DNA of 64,000 nt from Lycocorax pyrrhopterus obiensis (Eukaryota > Chordata > Aves > Passeriformes > Paradisaeidae). The DNA is taken from positions 19,452,494 to 19,516,493 of the forward strand of contig JACSVZ010000002.1 of assembly GCA_014706295.1 (NCBI GenBank), in the 5' to 3' direction. Positions within the stretch are counted from its first letter, which is position 1, and every line of letters begins with the position of its first letter. The position numbers were made by a program, and so were the translations under genes. Under the pieces are notes generated by a model. It had not been told where the DNA came from and did no database searches. It saw only the letters and a program-made list of their open reading frames with translations. This document shows, piece by piece, positions 28,801-42,329 of the stretch.

Positions 28801-31036
28801 AAATAAACCTTTCTTTTCCTGCTAAATGAGTTTAAGAGTCTTATAGTTGTAGTAAAGTTTGCATCTTATCCTGGACTGACAGAATGACTCACAGTCACTG
28901 AGCTTTATCAAGATAACATTTTAAAATTTATTACTAGCTAGATCTTTTTCATGCTTAATTTTGAGGTTGAAAAATCATGGAAATGTCAATGAAAGAGAAA
29001 TATCTCTGTGCCAATGTCAATGGTGTACATTAAAAGGACTGATTTTAAAGTCCTATTTAGCTTGACAATAATCCCTAGATCTATTTACAGCAATAATATT
29101 TTATTTAGTAGAAATTGAGAAAAAGAAAAGCATGATTATCAGCCAGTGTGCCATTAATAGCCATAGAAAAGAATCCTACAGAGCTGCAGTCATTTTTATA
29201 TTCTTTTGTGGTTTTTTTAAAAAAGAAAACAAAGACAAAACCACTTAAATTCCCCAGTTACTCTGTATCAAAGGGAAAAAAATGTGTACCTCACAAATTG
29301 CTACTACACAGTTCACCTCATGAAATTAACTTTCCTTCTAAATCTTTTGGGTCCAATGGAGAAACTGGTCACGGCACAGTGACAGCGCTTTAGTGAAAGT
29401 GGTAGAAGTAGTAAAAATTCAGGACTTCCATTAGAGGGGAAGGCTTAGCAGAATGACCACACAAAAAGAATTACTTGGAGAGAGTGAACTTTGTGAAATT
29501 TTAAGGAACAAAGTACAGCAGTAAGAATAAGGGGACATTTAGAGGATGAACCCTGTCCCCACCACTGTTGTTTTAGCTGTGTAGGAGCCATCCCATCCAG
29601 TTCTTTCATGCTTGAGATCACATTCTTGATTTTGGCAGCCGGTCAAATGCAACTCCTCTAATAAAGAATACAGAACTAGACATCGATGATGAAGCACCAA
29701 AATGAAATTAACAGCAAAGCAGAATGGAAATCAGACAAGTCTCAAAATCAGTGGTTCTTGGCTCATCTGATCCAAATCAGCATCAAAATCTCATTGTTGA
29801 TCAAGAAGAGAAAACTGATACTGAAGTCACCTCATAATCCTGCATCCTTTTTTATCATTCTACTGCAAATCAACCATTTCACATCAGTCTTTATTCACCT
29901 TTGTCCATCACTTGTATTCTTCTTTGGAAGCAAAATGGAGATCCTGATGGGGAACATGACAGGGACCTTTTTTCCAGTTCCCACTCTTGTTGAGACACTG
30001 GCTGCAATTCTACCCTAATCTTTTAGTTATAACCTCTCCATTCAGGGCTCCAATGGGACATGGATATCCCCTGATCCTGTCCATCTGGACTCCCACAGCA
30101 AAGGAAGGAGAAACTTTGACCAGGGACAGGGTAGGATTGTTCCTGATGATGGTGGCCCCTATTTCTGCCTTCTTGTCCTGTCACATCTCTAGGCTGAGCA
30201 CCACCACCCAGTGTCCATGAACTTGCTGGACATGTTCAAGGACCAGAGGATCCTATGGGCGTGCCCTCCATGATGCTGCCTTTTGCATCCCTGTTTTCAT
30301 TTTTTTACTATTATTCCTTCTCCTTCTTTTTCGCATTTGTTATCTTCCACGTTGTCTCCTTTTCCTCATCTCATTAGAATCAAATTGTCTTTCAAGGAGG
30401 TGAAGTGGGAGGGGAACACAAGGAGTTGATGGCTGTTCCCAGCACGAAGATTGGTGCAAGCAGCAGCCCGCAGCAGTGGGAGGCAGAACCCCAGCCATGA
30501 GCCATCAGTGGTGCCCAGAGCTGCCAGACTGGGAGCTCGAGCTGGCCCTACCTCCCTTCTCACCCCATTCCTCTCCTGGACGGAGGAGAGGAAGGCCATG
30601 GTACATTTTCAGAGGCTGTACCACACCACAACAACGCACTGCAGTGGGTTCGCCCTACAGGTGGCACATGACGTACTTCTAGCAGCACCTCTTATCTTTG
30701 GGCAGGAAATCCTCTCCCCTCATGCAGGCAAACCCTGTCTCCCTCCTTGTTTTGGCTCCAGCACTCTCACCACCACTGCAACTGCTACATACACCCAAGT
30801 TCTGGGGGAAATATCTAAACAGAAAAGGATTAATGCTGTAAAGTCATACAATCAGATGGTTTATAACAGTTCCACTTGAACTGCTGGAGGCTTTTCATCA
30901 TATTGATATTTTGTGATTTTCCTTTTGTGGACAGGAAAATTTCCTAAATAAAAGCTGCAGTTTATCTCTTGACATATACAAGCAGGGGAAAAAAAGTATT
31001 TTAAATAGCTGCAAGAAACTCTTCTCATCTTACTCA

Positions 31037-31201
<165 letters not shown>

Positions 31202-31757
31202 TCATCTACTTCAAATGTCTCCTTCATTGCTTTTTATTTTTCACCGGAGCCTTGTTATTCTTAATTTGGAATTGCCAGTAGCTAACTGGAAAGAATTCTG
31301 TGGAGCACTTAAACACTTAAAGCAGTGGATCTTTATAACAGAAAACTTCAGAAAAGAAAATACATGAACAGACATTGTAACTCAATTGCAAGAATAAAGT
31401 TAATAAAAGATTTGTAGAGTTTCTGCTTAAAAAAATGTTGCTTTAACCTCTTTCTTATAAGGACCCATCAATATCTAAAGCCTCAGCAATATCTATGTTT
31501 TACAGGATGCCTGCTGCTTTGGCTGCTGGCTATCTGCTGCTCTGCCACACCAGCCTTCACATTTAAGTGCTGTCCCTGACATCCTGCTGCTACCTGGGTT
31601 CTTATCTGATAAAGGCTGGTCACTGGAAGGTAATTCCTCCATCAAACCCATATGACACCAGTTCCCAAAACTCTGTACTGTCAGCTAGGAGATGGAATGA
31701 TGCATAAAGAAATATTCAACAGAAGCAATAACAAACTCTACTTAAGCTACTTATTGC

Positions 31758-31803
31758 AAAATAAAATAAAATAAAATATTAAAATAATAAATAAAATTTT
31801 TAA
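31758..31803 (+). repeat. AAAAT-type low-complexity tract
   Basis: Imperfect AAAAT/AAATA units followed by a T-rich end. It lies in the intron about 630 bp before the exon at 31063-31132 in gene direction. Confidence 0.9.
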
Positions 31804-32590
31804 AAGAATCTTTTTTTCTCCATTCCCCTACAGGTGACTATCCTCTATCAGCTGAATTCATAGCAGAGAATTATAATTTGGGGAATGAACTCTTCTCCTT
31901 AACTAAACTCACCACAGAGCATTATTCAAATTCAAACTCATTTTGCCTCTCTGCCTATGGCTTTATCTTTTCCCATCTATTCCATTCCTTTCCCAAAGCT
32001 CATTGATTATTGCGGACACTCATAATTATCACCTTGTGTATGACCTGGTTAAATGCTGAATAAATTAGTAGTCATGGCAGAAAAGAGTGCTGAAATCCCA
32101 GCAAGGCCTTTTCATTGTTTAAATATAATATCCTGTGAAAAACACGTCTCTTCCACAATGGTCCAAATACTAAATACAAAATGAGCGTGCAGTCCATCAT
32201 TCCTTATTTTGGAGGAGTTACTACAGTAAAAACTGGTGTGAAGATGGGCTGTTGGTGACTGTCCCTCAACCCCAACCTTTGATGACTCCACTTAAGGGCA
32301 ACAGCCCACATATTTTAAAAAAGTGGGGGGAAAAAAGGAAGAAGAAAAGGACTCTTTTATCTTTCTTTTCCCTGCCATTATTTCTGTCCTGTGTTTATTA
32401 TTTTCAGATTATATCTGATTACTTCTTCTGTCAGGAAGAATTATATTTATATACACCAGAAATGTTTAAAGAATTATTTAGCATGAAATTAGCAGTTGAA
32501 GACTTACAGTAACTTTAAATTAGATTTGGTTTCTATTTAAGTGGACGACAGAATTTTGACAGGATTTATGAGCACATTTTTTGTTCGTTT

Positions 32591-32630
32591 TTAATTAGAA
32601 TGCAAAATCCATTTGCATTGTGTTAATTGG
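32591..32630. promoter_or_regulatory. Possible enhancer core: paired octamer-like and TAAT motifs
   Basis: Within 40 bp there are TTAATTAG, ATGCAAAA, ATTTGCAT (the exact POU octamer on the other strand) and TTAATTGG, arranged as an imperfect palindrome. This arrangement is typical of binding sites for POU and homeodomain factors. Regulatory function is inference: no conservation data are available here, and AT-rich DNA produces TAAT motifs often. Confidence 0.35.
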
Positions 32631-33626
32631 ACTGAGTAGGCTCTAATGACCTTTTCTGTACATACATAAATATGGATGTACAACTGAACATTTCTAATCA
32701 AAAATGGCATATGCAAAAGATAGCACATGAATTAACTCACACAAATGTTCTTTTACCATGTTATGCAGCTTTCACTGCTGAAGTGTATGCTATACCTATG
32801 AATGCACTCCATTTAAATTATGTCCTTGTTCTACCAAACATAATTTGAAGAACTCTGTTAAAACTACCAATTTTCTGACCAAACTTTCCCTTTTTCCTTT
32901 GTATGCCACCCTTCATTTTACCTATTAACTTTAGCTTTCTGAATACATGATAACCATTAAACTACCTCAAATGAAAACTGTGCCCCCTTACCTGTCTTCT
33001 GAATTGCTATAATACAAACATTAGTATAAAGATGTTTGCAACAAAAACTTGATCTCTTCCCACGCAAACCAAGATACAGATCTCCCACTGACTTAAGTCA
33101 AAATGTGATACCTTAAATTCTGACAATGTAAAAATGTTTAACATAGCCAATTTTTAGCATAATACTGTAAGAAAGAACCAACATGTTTTAAGTAATATTT
33201 TAAACCACAATATTCTAACAGTCACTAAAATTATGGTTTTATTTTGATGCTAGAAAGCATACCTTGTTTTTTGAAAGAATATCAGAATTTTCAATTCACT
33301 GAAATAAAAATGTTTTCTCCATGCATAAATGATAGAATGGACTGGAAGAAAAGGAAGTTGAGTTCCCAAGTATGAGGTATCCTGTATTCTAGTTCAATAT
33401 TTGAGTAATCAACTCCTAGATATCTAATATAAACACACTGAATATCAAAGCCACCTCTAAAATTTTATTATATGGTTAAGAAGATGGTGGCAATATATTG
33501 AGAAAACACCCTTACTACTAATGATATAAATCCTGTAGTGTTAGACATTGTAATTGGGCCATTAATATATGTTTGCTACTTTCCACAAACAATTACTATG
33601 CTGTTTATAAAGTCAAACCATCTCAT

Positions 33627-33650
33627 GGATCCTCTCCAGGATCCTCTCCA
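33627..33650 (+). repeat. Perfect two-copy 12-bp tandem duplication
   Basis: GGATCCTCTCCA is repeated head to tail. Confidence 0.95.
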
Positions 33651-36026
33651 GTTTTTATGACTTTTCTTGTAGAAGCAAAACCAACTGACAGCTTTTGGAA
33701 ACTCTTAGGATTATTTACTTTCAAATGAAGGAAAACACACAAATTGAGTGTAAAATTTTTAGCATTCAAAGAATCCCTGACATCATAAATTAATTCCTTA
33801 ATATTTAGCAGGTAATAATTTAACTCCTGGTTCTATTGTCAAATTGGAGAATAATGTTTAGAAATTATCAGCATGAAAATCATGGGGTCACAGAAAGATG
33901 TGCAGAATGGCCTTTTAAAAAGAGTAATGGCAAAGTTTATCTCTACAGGAGCGAAGGTAAGATATTGCTGCTAAGGTATGTATGATCTCAAAATATATGA
34001 CTCTACACTTGTACAGCTATAGAGATCACATCTCTCTGTTAAATAACTTTGTTGTGTAGAACATACGGATGTTGTTTACTTGGACACAAACACACGAAGA
34101 AGTCAATTATAGATGCATAAATAAGGAATAAAACCTTGCAGGATGACTCTATGGTACTTTTTCATCCTTTGTGGGGACATAAAACAAATCTGAAAAAGGG
34201 GTCTTTAAAACTGTATACAGACATGGCTGCAGCCACTCAAGTTCCCAGTCCAAGAAGTTTGGGCAAGTATGAAAAGAGATGGACGTCAGAGTGCTAAACA
34301 GCGACCAGAGACTTCTCTGCTGGAGCTGGCAGAAAGGCAGAGAAGGCACCTGACATTCAGAAGAAAGGTGTTAAACCACTTGCTTTGGGGAGAAACACTT
34401 GAAGCCCTCAAGGTTCCATGTGGCATGCTGAATGGTCATCTACACTAATCCTATACCAGACCAAAAATGTTGCCTTGTTCTAGCCTCTAGTTTAACAACT
34501 TCAACAAAATGTCCCCCTTGCAATGGACATTTTAGCTGCATAATCTCAGGGATCCAATGGAAACAAAAGTGCTTACAACAAAGACACGGAAGTGTGTCAT
34601 CTTTACTAATCATTAAACACGGGTTAAAATTTCTGGAAGAAATTTAATTAATGTGTAGGTCCCAGGCTTCAGAAATTACTTTTAAAAGGAAAAGATGTTA
34701 TACCTTTTATAAGTATTTTTAATTTATTTATTACCTTTTCTTTTGGCATATTTACATTCTTTCCCTCAACATAGAGCACCAGGATCCCACACGAAGTAGA
34801 CAAGGCAGACAATAGAGGTTCTCACTTTTAGGTACCCTTCAGGTTCTTTTTTTCTCATTAGAATCAAATTGCCTTAAGAAAAGAGCTGATACACTGCTTT
34901 ATTAAGTCTGCCCCAAAGATATATAACTGTCTGAACCCTCTTCATTTGCATTAACCCTGACTGCCTACAATCTTTTAACTATGAAGGATATATTTTTTGC
35001 ATTGGACTCTCTGTCAGTTAGATGCGCTGGATTTATCACCTCACTCTGCTTTCTGTATTCTAACTTAAATACCACAGTACTTCTTTCTCCTGCCTCTTGC
35101 ATTCCTCTGAGCAGTCACCCGGCCTGTGCCAGGGAGATAACAGATAAACAAAGGAAAAGATGAATTAAACTTGAGCTTTCTCTTACCTTTAAAACTGTTA
35201 AACACACCTGCATCTTTAAAAAGTGTACTACTTTTAAGTAAGGCATTTACTAGATTTTTTTTTAAACTGGCAAAACCCAAGGACTTTTTGTTGGAAGCTA
35301 AGTTGGTGAATGGATGAAACAAGAATCTCATGAGCCACAGTTCCGAGCTGTAATTTTCTGTATTTAATTTGTGCTAATATTGGCTCTTCTACGTATGCAG
35401 CTTCTATCCACAGGTGAGAACTGAGAATACAATCTTTAAATCATACAGTATTTGATTCCATTTCTAAGTGTGTAAGCCCATTATTTTCATACCCATTTTA
35501 CTAGCAGCATGATTACAATAAGTTAAATATGATTGTTATTCACACTCCAATATATTTATATGCTGATAACCTAAAATTGTGATCACATTATTTCTGTTAC
35601 TATATGACATTCTCATGACCTTTATCAGTTGTCCAAAAAGGAAATATAAGCATGACACCTCATCTAAAATAGAAGCGCAAACACACCACATACATTTCAT
35701 GGGAGACTTAAAACTTCATCAACTTCATCCTGAACCCAGCTCTATTAGTATTAAACTCAACAGTAAAATTCCCTCTGATTTCAGCAACACAAGTGGTTTA
35801 TTGTTTGATAGTTTGTGATCCTTATGAACAGAGGAAAATTTTAAATATATCTGTAAAGGCATCTCTGAAGGACTGTTACAGAAGGTTCAAAAGGCAACTT
35901 GGAATCATTTGATAACAACAGTATAAAGACTTCCACAGCTTAGCTAGAATTCAAAGATATAGCTCTGTGAACAGTAATCATGGTACTTGGTGCTGTGTGG
36001 GTCACTGGGGAAAAATATCCATGTTA

Positions 36027-36254
<228 letters not shown>

Positions 36255-38321
36255 TTATATAAAACCTTAAATAAAGATGCACCTTTTATATAACACCCTT
36301 GAAATACTGAGTCCTGTCGCTCCTCAAAGAAACTCAGTAATGAAGGAAAAAAGTACAAACTATAAATACGTTGCAGATACAGCTCTGATCCCAACCACTA
36401 GCAGTTGACAAGGCAGTTACCTTATGCAATCATCTTATATTATGATTATAATGTTCACTATCCCAAATCCCAATCATTCGTGTTCTGTAATAACCACATC
36501 AGCGAAACCTATGGCAAAATATCTGATGGCTTTTGAGGCAAGATGGACAGTTCCTGTAACAATGGCCACACTCTAACAAAGCCATGGGAACCACTCACAG
36601 ATAACACCTTAAAAAAATTGTATTTTTTAACATTTCTGAACATAATTCACTAGACTATCCTATATAAGAACATCCAAAACATTCCTAATAGCTGTAGGCT
36701 TACAATGCTATTTTATTTTAAATCTCCAGAAGTCTGGTTTACTGTAGATTTGCCCCTCCAAGACAGACAAATATATACATATTTGTGGAAGAAATCTTCC
36801 TAATTCTTGTGGTTTTTAAAGATGCAGTAGTTGCTGTCATGCTCCCATCACAGCAAATTTCTGTTAAGGTCAATTACTGTGCAGGTCTGTACCTTCCTTT
36901 ATAAGACAGAGAAAAAAAAAGTGTATGGTCTGAGGCAAAAAATGAAACACATCTCAGATTTCCAGTCTTCCTTTACTCAAACGAAGCTGTTGCAACCATA
37001 AAATATTTAAATCAACAGGGTTGCCAGCTTTCCCCTGAATAGCTACAATACTATAAAAGTAGTACATGCCAGTATTTCTTAGTTCCTTCCTCGCTTCCTC
37101 CCCTTCTGAGACAAAGCAAAAAAACTCAAAGCCTCAATGATAGAGTTCGAAAATTAAAATAAACTCAGAAAATAAACAGTACCATAGAAAATGGAAGCGG
37201 CAGACTCAGAATTTATAATTAGCCTGGTGATGGAGAAGTTCCTCTCCTGCTGTTCCTCCTATATCCAGTCAGCCACATGGGAGTACCCTCACACCAGGCC
37301 ATGCTGCCACGCAGACCTGACACCCCCTCCACACAGCCCCACATCATACACAACCAATTCCTACTGACATGATCCTGAGCTGCAGACATACTTGGCAAGG
37401 ATTTATATTCTAGATGACATCATTCACGTCCTAGGTTAAACATATTGACCATAAATCCTGTTTCAGCTGGATTTGACCCTACATCAACACCATTACTGAT
37501 GCATCTTACTAAAGCAGTTGCAGAAATAATCAGGTTATTTTCTCCTTGACAATTTCTGTGTCTTCTGCTGTACTCTGTATGCCAGGATGTACTTTATTTG
37601 TACAGTAAATCTCGGTAACAATTCTGAAGCAATTTCTAACGGCTTCACCAGCCCTAGGTTAGTCACACAAGTAAACATAATTAAAACTAAACTGTCAGGA
37701 AGATGACAAAAGCCAGCTACCTTAACAAATTCTTTCCTCCTTTAATGGTCAACAGAAACAGTTATTACTGCCATGTATACCATGGAGGTACTGTAAATTA
37801 AAAGGTTTTGAAAACAAATATATACATATTCCCAGTCCAATTTATCATTCTGACTGGGAATTTCCTTAGTAAATAATGGTCACATTTAAGGCATACAACG
37901 TCTCAAGGAAAGAGCTCCAGAGACAAATAACAAATAATTGCCAAAACAGTTTGTTTCAGATAAACATACAATATTTAAACCATAGTCAAAACTGTGCACA
38001 GTTTTTTTTTGCATTTCAGGTTTTTTTATAGCTAAGAAAGCTACTCCAGTTAATTTGCAGTACCTAAGCCCCCACCTCCACAACCAGAAGGCTCTAGCAC
38101 TGAGCCTAGGTGGTAGCTCTGTAAGAATGTTTTAAATGCTATCTTGACCCATGCTCAAAGCAGATTAATCAAATAGCTTGTAAATCAAACTCTTAAATTA
38201 TAGCCTGCAGCTCAAGATTTTGGCACTGTGTGAGGAATTACTTATGTCTACCAACTTTTGTGTATAAAAAGTCTCGTTTAGTATTTATTTCAAGTTAAAT
38301 AATCTTAGATACTTCCGGAAG

Positions 38322-38337
38322 GAAGCAAATTTGCTTC
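38322..38337. repeat. 16-bp perfect palindrome
   Basis: GAAGCAAATTTGCTTC is exactly self-complementary. A shorter palindrome, TTCCGGAA, lies just before it at 38313-38320. Confidence 0.95.
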
Positions 38338-40251
38338 TACTCGAATGATAGAAGGAAGACAGAATTGTTCTTCATAGCCTTCACGCAGAATTTTATTAAT
38401 AATAAATGCAGAATTTTATTAATTACTAATATTTATAGTATTTTTTGAATATACTATTAATTATTTTTCTCTCACATCCTAATTTTTCTTAATTCCATCT
38501 GTAAATTTACAATTTGAAACAAAAAGGCACATGCAGCTAACTAGTAAAGTTGATGTGAGCAGCTTGGGAGCACCCAGTCAGGTTAGGATCCAAGCTTCTG
38601 TCCCAGTCACTGCCTTTGTAGTTTCTAATTTGCATTACCATGGAAAGGAAATTCTTGGAGTCTTTCATAAATATGATTTTATTGGTATCATTAGATACCT
38701 ACGAGTTTTCATTCTGTCAGACCTGTTTATATGCTTTGGTTGGTTGTACTTGCTTCACAATACATTCCATTCCCTACAGGTAGGTACTACATAAGAAGAT
38801 GGAAAAATGCTTAAGAATTTATACTGAATTTGCATGTAAACTATTCAATTAAGAAAATAGTTTTAATAGTTATATCAGACAGATTTAGAGTTCTGCTGAT
38901 AATTAGAATTATATATAAACACAATTAGGACAAGAAACAAACTTTTCAGTATCTATTAATGATATAGAAGTACATTACTGAAAGGAAGAACATGCAGAGA
39001 AAGCACAGAACATACACTTTACTGCTTCAAGAAGGCTTTTCTTTTTTCTTTGTTTTTCAGGTATTTGGGGGATATGAGCGTTATCTCCCACTGATTCTCT
39101 AGATGTGCAGTTTTGTTCAAATACTGTTTTTACTGTACCTCATGTATATGAAGTACATAGCACCTCTCTTCTACCAAACAGTACAGCATTAAAGCAAAGG
39201 ATTTTTCTGGATATTCTTTGCACCAGCTATGAGGATTACTGTTGGCAACCTTTGTGACTATAAAGGGAATATTTATTAGAACATCTCTCATAACACTTTT
39301 CTTTTGAGGGAACAAGTTATTTTTAATCTCAGGAAACACTTGATGCTGAGTTGCCATTTTATCGTAGATTGTAGAGATTAATTTCTTAGTTTTCACAAGG
39401 GATATTGTCTGATGATACTTGAAATATATTCCCATACTTCTCCAACTACAAATGAATTTTCTCAGGAAAGCTGAATACATGCACTGCTCATAAAAGCTCA
39501 GCACAACTGAAGATTAAGCCTTCTTTAAATACTTGGTGTTCAGTATTTGTCAAATTCATAGACTTAACATCCATTCCATAGATTACACATATGGATAATC
39601 TCAAATACAGTCAAACATCACATACTCATTTAATCAGTAACTGCTGTCCCTTAACAGATCAAGGCTTCCAATGTGTGATGCAATCTTTCACAATCAAGAT
39701 AACAAAAAGTAACTATATGTGATATTTAAAAGTAACAACTACATTATGCCTCTGACATTAGTTCAAATTATTAACTGAGATTCTGGCCAAAGATGCACAT
39801 GAAAATAGTACTGAAACAAACACGAAACAATTAAGTTCCCTCTCAGTGAAGTAAGACACCATGATTCTATGACTATAAAATCACATAGGTAAACATGGGA
39901 CTTCTTAGATTTAATTCTTTTCCTGCCACATTTTTTCTTTAACAGAAATTGAAAGTAATATAAAATCTCTAGGAGACAGATGATATTATCAAACAAGATT
40001 TAGGAGTAAGACTCACTGTTGAATTCAACTGCATGAATATTTTGTTTTTAAATACTGGATTCAATTCGATCCAAACCACAGACATTACTGAACAACAAGT
40101 TCTGCCATCTCTCAAGCTCTCTCTCTGTAAGGCTGTAATTGAAGAAAACTAATAACTTCAGCCAGAGAGAAAGAAGCTGGCACACCCAGGGATGACCTCT
40201 GCTGTTGCACAATAGTATGCTGTAGAAAAAGTCTTGCTTTCTCTGTAGTTG

Positions 40252-40428
40252 GAAGAGAAGAGAAGAGAAGAGAAGAGAAGAGAAGAGAAGAGAAGAGAAG
40301 AGAAGAGAAGAGAAGAGAAGAGAAGAGAAGAGAAGAGAAGAGAAGAGAAGAGAAGAGAAGAGAAGAGAAGAGAAGAGAAGAGAAGAGAAGAGAAGAGAAG
40401 AGAAGAGAAGAGAAGAGAAGAGAAGAGA
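40252..40428 (+). repeat. Perfect pentanucleotide array, GAAGA/AAGAG type, about 35 units
   Basis: An uninterrupted 177-bp run of a 5-bp purine unit on the plus strand, with no visible base change. It is all-purine on one strand and all-pyrimidine on the other. The unit length is not a multiple of three and contains no stop, so open frames arise by accident on both strands (REEKR- and SLLFS-type repeats) and should not be called genes. Its purity implies recent expansion and probable length polymorphism. Confidence 0.99.
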
Positions 40429-42215
40429 TTCACAAGACAAATTATTGTAGATCAGTCAATTACATTTCAGCAGATTGTTTGTCTGCCTTCTCCCAGTACC
40501 AGAACATTGTTTGTGACATTATCAATGAAAAAACAATCAATCAAGCAATCATCCCATCCAAGGATCCTCATCTTCAGATATTTGTGATCAAGTGCCATGA
40601 ACTACTGCCAGATGCAATAGAAGACAACAAGACTGCATTTAATTTGATAACCGTTGTTCCTTTAAATATGCTACTTATTGAAATTGCATTTCCAACTTCA
40701 ATTGGCATGACAACATAATGAAAAAATTCTGAAGCCCTCAAAAATATAGAGGTAGACTTTATAGATGCTTAATTTTATCACTGTGAAAGGAAGGTCCGGT
40801 ATCTGATTTTTAACAAAGTATATTAACAAATTGCTCTAATATTGCCAAACTCACAGACTAGGTCTATTTCTAAATTAACTGAAATTGCTGCTAGTATTTG
40901 CCCCAAAAATTAGTTCTGAGAAAATTTATCACCAATTACTAATTTCAGAAAGTCGTCTTTACTTCTGAGTATAAACATTTCTAGATTAATAGCCTATTGA
41001 ATTAATCAAAGAATTGTAGTTTTTAAAAGGTGCATTTGTAGACTACTATGGAAACACTGAAAGGAGAAAACATGAGACTTTATATTTTAAAACAAACTAC
41101 TTTTCAGCAAAAAAAAAGCAAAGATAACAATACTTTGGGTATTTAGAGAAAGGAAATAAACTAGCAATTAAAATTGTTTCCCTAAGGAATTAAGCAGTTC
41201 TGGCAATCCATTTTGTAAAACCAAAACACACTTTCTATTTAAATAAGACAGCACCAAGATACCTCTGCACACATACAGCAAAAAATAGCTTCCTCAAAAC
41301 TATCTGTACTTTTACCGAATCACATGTAGTGCTGGCTACTCTCTTATGGTATCTCTGCCTATCATGTCAGTAAAATACAGCCAAAATTGACTTCTGAATT
41401 GTTTCAGACTTTTGCTGGAAAATTGCTTTTAGATTTCTGAACATTATTAGTCCTCACCAGCTAAAAACAGCCCAAGGGGGAGAAAAGAAGTGACAGCTTG
41501 GATAGGACTTGAGCTAGCTCTGCATTGCAGGTGATGGAAAACCTCTTCTCAACAGCACGTTTTGGGGACCAAGAAGGGGCAAGAGAGATGCACGGTCACA
41601 CTCCACATTACCTGGGCAGGAGAATCATGTGTGTATGGTGTTGCAACTGATTTTCCTCATTTATTCACATTTTCTTTAGGCAGACAGTGACTGAGACAGG
41701 GGCAGGTGGCAAGGACACATGGAGAATATCCCTAGCACAACAGCCATTAGCACAGGAGATGAGACAGTACAAGAAATAATCACCTATCCTCAGATGGGTT
41801 CCTAGTGGGAAGATTAAGGCCAGGGAAAATGGGGATAGACACACTTTGTATGCTGCTGCCATATAACTCATTTTAACAGAATACTGTAATTACAATCATA
41901 ACAAGCAATGCTATGAGTTACAGGTTTATAGGATCTGATAATCAAAGAACCCTAAGGATTACTTAACTTGAACTGGCCTCTCGAAATGTGAAAGCTCAAA
42001 TTTCGGTAGATAAGCTACATGTGGATCACAACATCAAAGTCTTACAGAGGATACATATAGGGGCTGCTGATTAGGAAGCTCTATCGTTTTAAGGTGCTCA
42101 AAATTACCAATTTCATAAGTGCTTTGCATCAAGGATGAACTCTCTGCTGTTCAATTTCTTAACAAAAGTCTTTGTTCTGCATGAATCTACTGAGGAAACA
42201 TGCAATTTAAAGAAG

Positions 42216-42249
42216 TGCTTTCACAGTGACTTGCTGCTTTCACAGTGAC
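42216..42249 (+). repeat. Two-copy 15-bp direct repeat
   Basis: TGCTTTCACAGTGAC occurs at 42216-42230 and 42235-42249, separated by four bases, just before the G/T-rich tract at 42261. Confidence 0.93.
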
Positions 42250-42260
42250 AAAGCTGCAAT

Positions 42261-42329
42261 CTGTTGTTTTGTTGTTTTGGGGTGGTCTTTTGTTTTTTGG
42301 GTTTGTTTTTTGGTTTTTTGGGTTTTTTT
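42261..42329 (+). repeat. G/T-rich low-complexity tract
   Basis: About 70 bp of T and G, with TTGTTTTG and TTTTTTGGGTTT patterns, similar in texture to the tracts at 55437 and 63624. Confidence 0.9.

Noticed and set aside
30451..30597. Upstream part of the longest (142-codon) open frame
   Set aside because: It starts at TTG, not ATG. Only the part from the ATG at 30598 was kept as a low-interest finding.
39859..39874. ATGATTCTATGA, resembling the CR1 terminal repeat
   Set aside because: The sequence before it does not resemble the CR1 3' end, so a 12-bp match is not enough.
40048..40587. Open frames of 91-130 codons over the pentamer array
   Set aside because: The stop-free pentamer array alone produces these frames on both strands (SLLFS and REEKR repeats).
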